Assembly: GCA_937925815.1 (NCBI GenBank)
Contig: CALAMQ010000049.1
Coordinates: forward strand, 1-35,891
Direction of reading: 5' to 3'
Length of the DNA: 35,891 nt
Origin: an uncultured Granulosicoccaceae bacterium
GTDB lineage: Bacteria; Pseudomonadota; Gammaproteobacteria; CALCKW01
The translations under genes were made by a program, and so were the position numbers. Below are positions 1 to 7,767 of this stretch, piece after piece (positions within the stretch are counted from its first letter, which is position 1; each line of letters starts with the position of its first letter). The notes beneath the pieces were generated by a model. It saw only the letters and a program-made list of their open reading frames with translations, was not told where the DNA came from and did no database searches.

Positions 1-41
1 TTGATCGCCGTGGCACGACTTGTTGCAGTTGAAGTGCTCAA
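1..41 (-). CDS. 5' end of an unidentified leftward gene, probably SOS-controlled
   Basis: Only about 13 codons lie inside the window, reading MSTSTATSRATAI from a TTG codon at 41-39. The call rests on a very strong ribosome binding site (GGAGGT, plus-strand 48-53) six bases before the TTG and on a near-perfect LexA box just upstream (58-77). The product cannot be identified from so few residues. Candidates are any SOS gene, including recA, lexA or an error-prone repair gene. A TTG start is less common than ATG, but I see no other start in a position that fits this ribosome binding site. Confidence 0.5.
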   Translation of the reverse strand, partial: MSTSTATSRATAI

Positions 42-57
42 GGCCTCACCTCCAATT

Positions 58-77
58 AACTGTATATAAAAACAGTA
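58..77 (-). promoter_or_regulatory. LexA (SOS) box
   Basis: The 20-mer AACTGTATATAAAAACAGTA has the CTG-N10-CAG core and the TA-rich centre of the gammaproteobacterial LexA operator. It departs from the E. coli consensus mainly in the right half of the spacer. It lies 4 bases upstream of the GGAGGT ribosome binding site of the leftward gene, where a LexA operator would overlap the promoter. A TATACT hexamer (plus-strand 74-79) may be the -10. The nearest rightward start is 300 bases away, so leftward control is more likely. Confidence 0.75.
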
Positions 78-380
78 TATAGCTTTGGTGACCGCAATGC
101 GACGGTCGATTGTTCAGCGTTCGAAAACGAGAGCCTTTCGAGGTTGAAATGAACAATTTTTGGCTAAACGAGCTTGTGTGTTGCAAGTGTGACACGGCCG
201 CTCGGCGGGGTATCACGGATGTAACGCCCGCTGTAAATTCCACGCGCTATTTGTGCGGTGTGTCGCACACACCCGCAGTTTGCGCCGTGTCTGCCAGTAA
301 TATCGAGCCTGTTAGTCGGATAAACGGCACCAAGGGTTTTGGCTAACCCTTCATCACTGCACACAAGACTCGAGGGTAAT
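78..380. other. Non-coding stretch between the SOS box and the exported-protein gene
   Basis: About 300 bases with no convincing gene on either strand. Short open frames here lack ribosome binding sites and family resemblance. The rightward gene at 381 must have its promoter here, but I see no clear -35/-10 pair. Confidence 0.4.
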
Positions 381-1022
381 ATGACGATTTTGCGGCAAAC
401 TTGTGCAATGCTGGCTCTGTGCGCAGGCTCTGTGGTCAATGCGGCAGATTTCCATGTCAAGGTGATTGACCGCATTACGGGCTTTCCTGTGGAGAACGCG
501 TCTGTCTGTCTCGGCACTGACATTAACCCGAGCAAGTTTGGTGGTTCACGAACGAACGACGACGGCATTGCGTCATTCAACGCGCCGGTTTGGACGCACC
601 AGGTTCAGGTATCCGGCAATGGCTACGGCAACGTCAATTTGACCCAGCCCGGTCGCAGCTACGCGTTTCAGCTCGAGTTGCGGGTCGATCCGGGTCGTGC
701 TGAGCCCGTGTGCCGCGTGGAACCCGTTGATGTCGCGCCGCGCGCTGGTATCTCAATAACGGATATCAACGTCCTTACTTCAGACGTTGATAGCGGTCGA
801 TTGGAAATTAAGACCCGGACTCGGGGCTTCGAGCCCACGCACGTTAGGGTGGCCAGCCGTGCTGATTTCGCCGGTTCGAGTTGGCAAGCAATGAGCGAGG
901 GCCGCTCAGTGCACTACGTGCGCAACATGCAGGCGGGCTTGTTTGTGCAAGTGCGTCGCCGAATTGGTACCGAGACCCAATACATTGAGTCAGTGTCCGA
1001 CGTGGTCAACCAGGCGTTGTAA
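381..1022 (+). CDS. Exported protein with carboxypeptidase-regulatory-like domain
   Basis: This 213-residue protein has a cleavable signal peptide (residues 1-21, hydrophobic core, VNA|A cleavage site), so it should be periplasmic or secreted. After cleavage comes a beta-rich segment (about 24-75) with the pattern V-D-x-x-TG-x-PV-x-x-A-x-VC-LGT, then T-x-x-x-G-x-x-F. That pattern is typical of carboxypeptidase-D regulatory-like (transthyretin-fold) repeats, which are adhesive or structural domains. The C-terminal half is unrecognised. The start at 381 was chosen because GAGGG lies at 372-376 and the signal peptide begins there. An in-frame TTG at 339 would put 14 polar residues ahead of the signal peptide and is less likely. 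No operon partner is evident, and no enzymatic role should be assumed. Confidence 0.75.
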   Translation: MTILRQTCAMLALCAGSVVNAADFHVKVIDRITGFPVENASVCLGTDINPSKFGGSRTNDDGIASFNAPVWTHQVQVSGNGYGNVNLTQPGRSYAFQLELRVDPGRAEPVCRVEPVDVAPRAGISITDINVLTSDVDSGRLEIKTRTRGFEPTHVRVASRADFAGSSWQAMSEGRSVHYVRNMQAGLFVQVRRRIGTETQYIESVSDVVNQAL

Positions 1023-1040
1023 TTGGGGTCGAGGCACGGC

Positions 1041-1232
1041 TCAGCTGTGCTCTATCTCGTCTATCTCCTCAACGCTGAGCCGCCTGGCGTCAGGTTCCAG
1101 TAGAACGGGTATGCCGTCGCGTATGGGGTAGGCGAGTCCACTTTGTCTGCACCACAGCTCTTCATTTTTGAGCACGAGCGGGCCCCGAGACACTGGGCAG
1201 CGCAGGATGCCGAGCAAGCGTTTGTCGATCAC
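1041..1232 (-). CDS. UPF0434/Trm112-family protein (YcaR-like)
   Basis: A 63-residue protein matching the UPF0434 (YcaR, Trm112-like zinc-ribbon) family over its full length. It has a first motif [10 protein letters not shown], then [20 protein letters not shown] and an acidic C-terminus. The family is conserved in Proteobacteria, and its bacterial role is poorly defined. In many genomes it sits between lpxK and kdsB, but here it stands alone, convergent with the exported-protein gene. The second cysteine of the usual CPxC pair is serine (CPVS), so zinc binding may be weak or lost. It starts with GTG, supported by AAGGA about 9 bases upstream. Confidence 0.9.
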   Translation of the reverse strand: MIDKRLLGILRCPVSRGPLVLKNEELWCRQSGLAYPIRDGIPVLLEPDARRLSVEEIDEIEHS

Positions 1233-1350
1233 GTGTCTAAATCCTTCAGGTTTGCACCACCAGTATGCCAGAGCAGCACGTCAGCACGGTGACGGTCGCG
1301 AGCCTTTTGGCCATTCCGCCGGGTAACCCAACGCAATAGGTTGGCGGTGA

Positions 1351-1356
1351 TATGAT
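1351..1356 (+). promoter_or_regulatory. Possible -10 element upstream of the XpaC/TelA module
   Basis: TATGAT matches the sigma-70 -10 consensus at five of six positions and lies about 70 bases before the small lipoprotein-like frame. No good -35 is visible at 16-18 bases upstream, so this is tentative. Confidence 0.3.
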
Positions 1357-1423
1357 GAAGCACCAGCTTACTTAAGTGCCCAGCTCACAATATTCTGTTC
1401 AGTGCTGGGACGGTGGATTCGCG

Positions 1424-1522
1424 ATGCCCGCTGCGCTCAAAGGTTTTCTTGGCCTTGTCTTGCTCTTTTTGACGTTTTTGTTGGTCTCTTGCCCCGCACT
1501 CATCTCGCCGGGGGGCGCGTGA
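1424..1522 (+). CDS. 32-residue lipoprotein-like peptide, coupled to XpaC
   Basis: A short frame encodes MPAALKGFLG followed by a strongly hydrophobic stretch ending in LLVSC (Cys23), then CPALISPGGA. A single Lys near the N-terminus, a hydrophobic core of about 13 residues and L-V-S-C form a credible lipobox, so this could be a tiny lipoprotein with a 10-residue mature part, or a single-span membrane peptide. Its TGA stop overlaps the GTG start of the XpaC gene (GTGA at 1519-1522), the same junction type used twice more in this module. The ribosome binding site is weak (GGTGG at 1412-1416). Alternatively it is a leader needed only for coupled translation of XpaC. I know no named family for it. 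Confidence 0.5.
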   Translation: MPAALKGFLGLVLLFLTFLLVSCPALISPGGA

Positions 1523-2379
1523 GTTCGGCGCGTCGCATTGGCGGCGGATCGCGCGCAGGGGAGTCGCCACGCGCTGGCGCTAAAGGACTGCTCCTGTATG
1601 CGTTGCCTTTGCCCTTGTTGGTGGTGTGCATGCTCGCGCTCGCGCGTGGCGAGGTGGTTCCAGCACTGGCTTTGGGGGCAGCTTTCGGCGTTTGCCTAGT
1701 GGCCGCAAACCTGACCCGCCGTGGTATCCGTATTGAGCAAGCAGCACTGCGTCGAAAGATTGTGCGCAGAGCCAGTGTCATCCCGTACAAGAGTGTGGGA
1801 GCGGCGTTGACCGCCGCGGGCATCTTTCTCGCCGGCTGGCTCGGCAGTGGCTATGGCATCATCGAGTCCGTGATGTTCGCGGGCCTAGCGGCTCTAGGCC
1901 ACCACTGGCGATACGGACACGATCCCGCGCGACGCGCGCAAGACCTCGGGGCGGTTGGGGTTACCGCTGAAGAGGTGCTCGATGTGCTCAACGAGGCCGA
2001 AGAGCGTATTGAATCCATTGAAGCCGTCGCTGCGACCTTCAAAAACGCAAGCTTGCGTGGGCGCTTGCAGCACATAGCGTCCGAAGCGCGCAATATTCTC
2101 AGCATCATTGAAGAAGATCCACGCGACCTGCGACGCGCACGTAAATTTCTCAAGGTCTACCTCGACGGCGCGCAGCAAGTGACGCAAGGGTATGCGCGCG
2201 CGACATCGCTTGCGGGCGGTGATGCGCTTGCCTTGTCTGACAATTTCAGTCGAGTGCTCGACACCATTGAATCCGTGCTTGAGGAGCAACGTGTGAAATT
2301 GCTTGAAAATGACCTCAACGATTTAGATATCAAGATCGAAGTTCTGCAACTGCAACTCGAAAAAGAGGGTGTTGCCTAG
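1519..2379 (+). CDS. XpaC-family membrane protein
   Basis: A 286-residue protein of the XpaC (5-bromo-4-chloroindolyl phosphate hydrolysis) family. The N-terminal half has several hydrophobic segments (about 23-43, 48-62, 94-112 and 115-128), indicating an inner-membrane protein. The C-terminal half carries the family pattern: an Ile-rich helix (IESIEAVAATFKNASLRGRL), ILSIIEEDPRD, then ARKFLKVYLDGAQQVTQGYA, and an acidic coiled coil at the end. The biochemical activity behind the family name is not well defined. XpaC and TelA genes are commonly neighbours, as here. GTG at 1519 was chosen because it overlaps the preceding stop. A longer frame opening at 1402 would add 39 residues lacking family likeness. 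Confidence 0.82.
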   Translation: MSSARRIGGGSRAGESPRAGAKGLLLYALPLPLLVVCMLALARGEVVPALALGAAFGVCLVAANLTRRGIRIEQAALRRKIVRRASVIPYKSVGAALTAAGIFLAGWLGSGYGIIESVMFAGLAALGHHWRYGHDPARRAQDLGAVGVTAEEVLDVLNEAEERIESIEAVAATFKNASLRGRLQHIASEARNILSIIEEDPRDLRRARKFLKVYLDGAQQVTQGYARATSLAGGDALALSDNFSRVLDTIESVLEEQRVKLLENDLNDLDIKIEVLQLQLEKEGVA

Positions 2380-2457
2380 CCATTGTGTCGAAGGCAACGG
2401 CCCGTTTCACAGCGAACAGACTGCTGCATCAATAGTTAAATATGTGGAGTGAAACCT

Positions 2458-3633
2458 ATGAGTGAATTGTCGACTGAAACACAGGGCGCACTCGAGCGCG
2501 CATTGAAAGCCACGCCTGGCACCGGTCTAGAGGCCTTGCAGGATGAACCCATTACAGTGGCGAACGCGAACACTGAGCAGCGTGCAGCCATCGATGCCTT
2601 GCGCCGTGAGATTGACATGGCGGACAGCAATTCTGTGTTGTTTTTTGGCAGCAAGGCGCAAGAACAATTGACCTCTGTATCCGACAGTATGCTGGAGGGT
2701 GTTCGAAACAAAGACTTGGGTTCAGCTGGTGAGTCACTCAATGACATGGTCGCAGTGCTGCGCGGGTTTGATGTCGACGGCTTGAGCCCCGAGGCGTCGC
2801 CAGGTTTTATCAGCCGCATCATTAACTGGATTCTCGGTCGTGGAAAGCCGATGGCAAAATTTATCCAGCAATATGAAACTGTGCGCCCGCAGATCGAGAC
2901 GATTACCGACAAGCTCGAATCCCACAAAACGATGTTGTTGACTGATATCGCGTCGCTCGATCGCTTGTACGATGCCAATTTGGAATATTTTCACACACTC
3001 GAACTCTACATCGCGGCGGGTGAGGCCGAGATCACCGAGTGCGACCAGGTCACGATTCCCGCCATGAAGGCTGAGGTCGAGGCAAAAGCCGAAGATGTGC
3101 TCATCGCACAATCCTTACGTGATCTGCACGCCCGACGCGATGATCTCGAGCGCCGTGTCCACGACTTGAAGCTCACACGTCAGGTGGCCATGCAGGCATT
3201 GCCGAGCATCCGAATGGTGCAGGAAAATGACAAAGGCCTGATCACAAAAATTAACTCAACGCTGGTCAACACGGTGCCACTGTGGCGCAACCAGTTGGCG
3301 CAGGCGGTCGCGATTTTCCGCTCGCAGAAAGTCACGCGAGACGTCAAAGCGGCGACAGATCTGACCAACGATCTGCTTGAGAAAAATGCTGAGAACCTGC
3401 GAACGGGCAACCGCGAAGTGCGCGAGCAAATGGAGCGGGGCGTATTTGATATGGACTCGGTTCGCAAAGCGCATGGCGACTTGCTGGCGAGCATCGAAGA
3501 GAGCTTGCAAATTGCCGATGAGGGCAAGCGCCGTCGGGCTGAGGCGGAGGTGGAACTGGGTAAGCTTGAATCTGAGCTTCGAACTGCACTCACTCGCACA
3601 TCCGCGCAACAAGTTGAGGAGACTGTGGCGTGA
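2458..3633 (+). CDS. telA: TelA-family protein (toxic anion resistance)
   Basis: A 391-residue, almost entirely helical and coiled-coil protein with the layout of the TelA/KlaA family (PF05816). Members are named for tellurite resistance but are widespread where tellurite is irrelevant, and have been linked to envelope stress and antimicrobial tolerance. Recognisable parts are the central GFISRIINWILGRGKPMAKFIQQYE segment seen near 110-135, the MLLTDIASLDRLYDANLEYFHTLELYI helix, and a C-terminal helix bundle. No signal peptide or membrane span is seen, so it is cytosolic or peripheral. GGAG at 2446-2449 fixes ATG 2458 in preference to the in-frame GTG at 2449. Its TGA overlaps the GTG of the SPFH gene. 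Confidence 0.92.
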   Translation: MSELSTETQGALERALKATPGTGLEALQDEPITVANANTEQRAAIDALRREIDMADSNSVLFFGSKAQEQLTSVSDSMLEGVRNKDLGSAGESLNDMVAVLRGFDVDGLSPEASPGFISRIINWILGRGKPMAKFIQQYETVRPQIETITDKLESHKTMLLTDIASLDRLYDANLEYFHTLELYIAAGEAEITECDQVTIPAMKAEVEAKAEDVLIAQSLRDLHARRDDLERRVHDLKLTRQVAMQALPSIRMVQENDKGLITKINSTLVNTVPLWRNQLAQAVAIFRSQKVTRDVKAATDLTNDLLEKNAENLRTGNREVREQMERGVFDMDSVRKAHGDLLASIEESLQIADEGKRRRAEAEVELGKLESELRTALTRTSAQQVEETVA

Positions 3634-4709
3634 GCCTGTTTGATCGATTGTTTGGCGAGTTTGTCGATGTCATCGACTGGGTCGACGATTCGCGGGACAC
3701 AATGGTGTGGCGCTTTCCGCGCCACGGCAATGAGATCAAGTATGGCGCGAAGCTGACAGTGCGCGAAGGGCAAACGGCCGTGTTTGTCAATGAAGGCCAA
3801 GTGGCTGATGTTCTCGGTCCAGGCCTATACGAACTCGACACGCGCAATTTGCCCGTGTTGACAACACTGCAAGCCTGGCCGAGTGGGTTCCAGAGCCCCT
3901 TTAAAGCAGAAGTGTATTTTTGCAACACTCGGCGTTTCACAGACCTAAAGTGGGGAACACGCAATCCTTTGATGATGCGTGACGCCGAATTTGGCCCGGT
4001 TCGAGTGCGCGCCTTTGGCACTTATACCTTGAGAATTGTCGACGCCAGTCGATTCTTGCGCGAAATCGTCGGTACTGACGGTGTGTTTTCCGTTGACGAA
4101 ATCAGCCACCAATTGCGCAATTTGATCGCAAGTGGCTTTGCCAGTGTGGTGGCGTCTTCTGGTATTCCCGTCCTCGATCTGGCGTCTCAGTATCCAGAGC
4201 TTGGGGATTACCTCGGGGAATCCCTAAGCGATCTCTTCGCTGAATATGGCTTAGAGGTGCCAACATTGGCAATTGAGAATATCTCTCTGCCACCGGCCGT
4301 TGAGGCGGCACTCGACAAACGTACAAGCATGGGCGTCACGGGGGATTTGGGGCGGTACTTTCAGTACCAATCCGCCGCCTCAATGGAAGAGGCTGCAAAA
4401 AATCCAGGTGGCACGGCGGGCGCCGGGGTTGGTATTGGGGCTGGCATCGCGATGGCACAGCAGATGGTTGGGCAGATGAACCAGCCTGTGCCACCGCCAT
4501 TGCCCTCGGCGCAATTTCATGTGGCGCGCGACGGCAAGGCCACTGGTCCGCACGCACGCAATGAGTTGGCGTTGATGGTTGCCTCTGGACAATTGACAAC
4601 CGAGACCTTGGTCTGGTGTGCCGGGATGCCGTCGTGGTGCCGGGCGCAGGATGTGCCGGAGCTTGCAAGTTTGGTGTCGACTGAGAATCCACCACCACTG
4701 CCGCAGTGA
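3630..4709 (+). CDS. SPFH-domain protein with C-terminal GYF_2 domain
   Basis: A 359-residue protein of the bacterial SPFH/virion-core-like group (YdjI type). Residues about 25-240 carry the SPFH-type fold: KYGAKLTVREGQTAVFVNEG, then a DLKWGTRNPL segment, then VRAFGTYTLRI. A Gly/Ala/Met-rich linker (about 260-285) leads to a GYF_2 domain (about 293-350, Y/F-hVARDGKATGPHARNEL, W-x-x-GMPSW), a protein-interaction module often found at bacterial membranes. There is no transmembrane segment, so membrane contact would be peripheral or through partners. GTG 3630 overlaps the telA stop and has a strong TGAGGAGA site at 3615-3622. Its own stop overlaps the next GTG. It probably works as an oligomeric scaffold with its neighbours. 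Confidence 0.88.
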   Translation: MSLFDRLFGEFVDVIDWVDDSRDTMVWRFPRHGNEIKYGAKLTVREGQTAVFVNEGQVADVLGPGLYELDTRNLPVLTTLQAWPSGFQSPFKAEVYFCNTRRFTDLKWGTRNPLMMRDAEFGPVRVRAFGTYTLRIVDASRFLREIVGTDGVFSVDEISHQLRNLIASGFASVVASSGIPVLDLASQYPELGDYLGESLSDLFAEYGLEVPTLAIENISLPPAVEAALDKRTSMGVTGDLGRYFQYQSAASMEEAAKNPGGTAGAGVGIGAGIAMAQQMVGQMNQPVPPPLPSAQFHVARDGKATGPHARNELALMVASGQLTTETLVWCAGMPSWCRAQDVPELASLVSTENPPPLPQ

Positions 4710-5890
4710 GATCGCGCGATCTTGGAGCAACCGGCAAGCGGTCGGGGATGGGCGCTGTTGCGGAACAATCGCATTTCCCCTGTGATCAGTGTGGAGCGGT
4801 TCTCCGCTATGCCATAGGCACGACGGCGCTGAGCTGTGAACACTGTGGATTCGAAAACGCCATTGAGTCGTCCGAACAGCCGATACTTGAGCACGATCTC
4901 AACGATGCGCTGAAGGCCATAGAATCGAGTCCGGCCGACGTTGTGGAACACGCAGCCTCGGTGCGTTGCCAGAGCTGTGGTGCGGGTTTTAGCTTGGAGG
5001 CCAATACCCACGCCGGTGAATGTGTCTTTTGCAGTGAACCGGTGGTGATCGACACGTCGACAGTGCGACGCTTCCAGCCCGAATCGTTGTTGCCATTGGC
5101 GCAAGAAGAGTCGCAGGCGCGCGCTGCGCACCAACGCTGGTTGCGCGGGCTGTGGTTTGCGCCGTCTGGGCTGCGCCGGATGGCGCAAACGGATCAATCT
5201 TTCACAGCTGTATTCTTGCCCTACTGGACGTACGACAGTGACACGGCGTCCAACTACCGTGGCGAACGTGGCGATACCTACGTCACGCGCAGGACGGTGT
5301 GGGTCAAACGCAATGGCCGACGGGTGCGCGAGACACAACGCGTCACCAAAGTGCGCTGGCGAGCGAGATCGGGCCGAGTGCAACGGCACTTTGACGACGT
5401 ACTCGTCGGCGCGAGCAACACGCTGCCGCGGCAAATCACTGACCGCCTCGCACCCTGGGATCTCGACAAGTTGGTGCCCTATTCGCCGCAATGGCTAAGC
5501 GGATCGGAGAGTGCGGTTTACCAGGTGCCGATTGACGAGGGCTTCGATCTCGCCAAAGACGCCATGAGCCGCACAATCACCGCCGACATCAAGCGCGATA
5601 TTGGCGGCGATTTCCAGCGTGTGCACGCCGTGCAAACGCGCCACAGCAACACGACCTTCAAGCATGTGTTGCTACCGGTGTGGGTGGCTTCGTTTCGGTA
5701 TGGCGGCAAGCCGTATCGCTTTTTGGTCAACGGACGCTCCGGTAAAACAGTCGGCGAGCGGCCCTGGAGCGCGTTTAAAATTGCATTTGCGGTCATAGCC
5801 TTCCTGGTACTGGTCATTGGGGGGCTGTGGTTTCTCGATCATGCAGGCTACCTCGATCTGATGCTCAAACAGCTCGCTCGGCACGTTTGA
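4706..5890 (+). CDS. Double zinc-ribbon membrane-anchored protein (YdjG-like)
   Basis: A 394-residue protein starting with two zinc ribbons: CDQC...CEHC (about 26-47) and CQSC...CVFC (about 88-110). A long soluble middle region follows (SFTAVFLPYWTYDSDT, then YRGERGDTY and a basic stretch of Arg/Lys/Val), and one C-terminal membrane span (about 358-378, FKIAFAVIAFLVLVIGGLWFL). Such proteins are often labelled 'primosomal protein N' or 'TFIIB-type zinc ribbon', but nothing here resembles a helicase. The layout matches the YdjG-like partner of SPFH proteins. GTG 4706 overlaps the previous stop, as elsewhere in this module. ATG 4748 would remove 14 residues and begin closer to the first ribbon, and is a real alternative. 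Last gene of the module. Confidence 0.82.
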   Translation: MRSRDLGATGKRSGMGAVAEQSHFPCDQCGAVLRYAIGTTALSCEHCGFENAIESSEQPILEHDLNDALKAIESSPADVVEHAASVRCQSCGAGFSLEANTHAGECVFCSEPVVIDTSTVRRFQPESLLPLAQEESQARAAHQRWLRGLWFAPSGLRRMAQTDQSFTAVFLPYWTYDSDTASNYRGERGDTYVTRRTVWVKRNGRRVRETQRVTKVRWRARSGRVQRHFDDVLVGASNTLPRQITDRLAPWDLDKLVPYSPQWLSGSESAVYQVPIDEGFDLAKDAMSRTITADIKRDIGGDFQRVHAVQTRHSNTTFKHVLLPVWVASFRYGGKPYRFLVNGRSGKTVGERPWSAFKIAFAVIAFLVLVIGGLWFLDHAGYLDLMLKQLARHV

Positions 5891-6030
5891 TCTGCAGACC
5901 CCAGTGATCGCCATGGCCGCTCATTGGCGTGGATGCGACGCCCGGCGACTGTGCCTTGTCGCAGATAGACAACAGGCCGGGGGTGGCGCTCCCCATACTC
6001 CTCGCTCTTTATGATTTCGGAGCGACAGCC

Positions 6031-7587
6031 ATGTCTAGCGAAAGCCCACGCCGCCGCCGAGGGGCCGGCCGCGCTGCCCGCCAGGCTCGTGCGAGCGCTA
6101 CACAGGCGGCTGCACCGTATATCCGGCGCAAGGTGCCAAGCTATGAGGTGCTCGACGACGCCGGTCTCGAGCTGATTGAACGCAACGCAGATCGGTTGTT
6201 GGCCGAAGTTGGCATTGAATTTCGCGAGTACCCAGAGGCACTCTCACTGTTTGCAAAAGCGGGCGCTGAGATTGACGGAGAACGCGTGCGATTTCCGCCA
6301 GGCATGTGCCGTGAAATCGTGCAAAAGAGCGCCCCGAGCACGTTCGTGCAACATGCTCGCAACCCTGAGCGCAACGTGCAAATTGGCGGGGACGCCACGG
6401 TGTTGGTGCCGGCTTATGGCCCGCCGTTTGTGTCCGATCTCGACGGTGGTCGTCGCTACGGCACCATTGAAGATTTTCGAAATTTCGTCAAATTGGCGTA
6501 CATGGCGCCAGCGCTGCACCACTCGGGTGGCACGGTCTGCGAGCCGGTTGATCTGCCAGTCAACAAGCGCCACTTTGACATGGTCTACAGCCATATTCGC
6601 TACAGCGACAAGCCCTTTATGGGGTCGGTCACGGCGCCAGAGCGCGCGCAAGATTCGATCGACATGGCGAAAATCGCCTTCGGCGAGTCCTTTTATGAGC
6701 CACAGACCGGTGCTCCCCGTTGCGTGCTGATTAACCTGATCAACGCAAATTCCCCGATGGTGTTTGACAACACCATGCTCGGCGCGGCTAAGGTCTATGC
6801 CGAAAACGGCCAGGCGACGGTCGTCTCGCCCTTTATTCTCGCCGGTGCCATGTCGCCGGTGACCGTCGCTGGCACCGCGGCGCAGATTCTTGCAGAGGCG
6901 CTCGCTGGCATGGCCTTCGTGCAGCTTGTGAACCCTGGTGCTCCTACGGTTTTTGGTACTTTTGCAAGCTCGATGAGCATGCAGTCTGGTGCGCCGACTT
7001 TTGGGTCGCCAGAGCCGTCATTGGTGATGTATGTCGCGGCCCAGCTTGCGCGCCGGCTCGGTGTGCCGTTTCGGTCCGGCGGCGGATTGTGTGCGTCCAA
7101 GCTGCCCGACGCACAGGCGGCCTATGAAGCGGCTAACACGTTGCAAACGGCAATGCTCGCGGGGGTGAATTTTATGCTCCACACAGCGGGCTGGCTCGAG
7201 GGCGGGCTGGTGATGAGCTACGAGAAATTCATGATGGACGCCGATCAAGCGGGCATGATCCAGAAATTCCACGGTGGCGTAGACCTGAGTGAAAACGGGC
7301 AAGCGATTGACGCGATTGTCGAGACCGGACCGGGGAATCACTTTCTCGGCTCCACGCACACGCAACAGAATTTCCAGTCGGCTTTCTACAACTCCTCCAT
7401 TGCGGACAATAACAGCTTCGAACAATGGCAGGCTGACGGCGGTTTGGACGCAGCTCAGCGCGCGAACCGCCGTTGGAAAGCGGCGCTTGAGAGTTACGAA
7501 GCACCGCCGATAGACCCGGCCGTCGACGAGGAATTGCTCGCGTACATGGGAGAGCGCAAAGCGTCTTTTCCCGATGCAAATTACTGA
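6031..7587 (+). CDS. MttB-family (trimethylamine methyltransferase-like) protein
   Basis: A 518-residue member of the MttB superfamily of corrinoid-dependent methyltransferases, which move a methyl group from a quaternary or tertiary amine to a Co(I) corrinoid protein. Family signs are the Arg-rich N-terminus, the glycine-rich barrel strands (LEGGLVMSYEKFMMDADQAGMI), and PGNHFLGSTHTQQNF. The frame is uninterrupted, so it has no in-frame UAG for pyrrolysine and belongs to the non-Pyl branch, some members of which demethylate glycine betaine, proline betaine or carnitine. The substrate cannot be read from sequence. No corrinoid protein or activase gene is adjacent. GGAG at 6019-6022 fixes ATG 6031. 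The following regulator is of a type often controlling betaine or carnitine genes. Confidence 0.88.
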   Translation: MSSESPRRRRGAGRAARQARASATQAAAPYIRRKVPSYEVLDDAGLELIERNADRLLAEVGIEFREYPEALSLFAKAGAEIDGERVRFPPGMCREIVQKSAPSTFVQHARNPERNVQIGGDATVLVPAYGPPFVSDLDGGRRYGTIEDFRNFVKLAYMAPALHHSGGTVCEPVDLPVNKRHFDMVYSHIRYSDKPFMGSVTAPERAQDSIDMAKIAFGESFYEPQTGAPRCVLINLINANSPMVFDNTMLGAAKVYAENGQATVVSPFILAGAMSPVTVAGTAAQILAEALAGMAFVQLVNPGAPTVFGTFASSMSMQSGAPTFGSPEPSLVMYVAAQLARRLGVPFRSGGGLCASKLPDAQAAYEAANTLQTAMLAGVNFMLHTAGWLEGGLVMSYEKFMMDADQAGMIQKFHGGVDLSENGQAIDAIVETGPGNHFLGSTHTQQNFQSAFYNSSIADNNSFEQWQADGGLDAAQRANRRWKAALESYEAPPIDPAVDEELLAYMGERKASFPDANY

Positions 7588-7635
7588 AGTTGCGCGGGAC
7601 GCAATCCACTTTTCAATGTGCGGTAGTGGAAATAC

Positions 7636-7664
7636 TGAACAGTGAGACGAACACTTGCTACACT
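7636..7664 (+). promoter_or_regulatory. Candidate promoter of the GlxA-type regulator
   Basis: TGAACA (7636-7641) and TACACT (7659-7664) are separated by 17 bases, four of six and five of six matches to sigma-70 consensus. They lie about 100 bases before the regulator start, in the 180-base gap after the methyltransferase gene. Confidence 0.4.
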
Positions 7665-7767
7665 CGCGCGATCTGTGGAACGGTGCGGTGTGGTGTGCCA
7701 AAGGCCACGCCTTAATTAGCTTGGTATACGCGGCGTCGGTGTGGCCGCATTGTTGGAGAGCGGCCCT

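Noticed and set aside
110-580. Overlapping frames on both strands before and inside the exported-protein gene
   Set aside because: No ribosome binding sites, no family likeness, and the rightward gene with signal peptide and GAGGG explains the coding signal.
1894-2289. Long leftward frame opposite XpaC
   Set aside because: It is an antisense shadow of a clear XpaC domain; composition is Arg/His-rich with no recognisable motif.
4336-5491. Long leftward frames opposite the SPFH and zinc-ribbon genes
   Set aside because: Antisense shadows in GC-rich DNA; the plus-strand frames have SPFH, GYF_2 and zinc-ribbon motifs.
4706-5890. Annotation of the zinc-ribbon gene as primosomal helicase PriA
   Set aside because: No Walker A or helicase motifs; the likeness to such entries is limited to the zinc ribbons.
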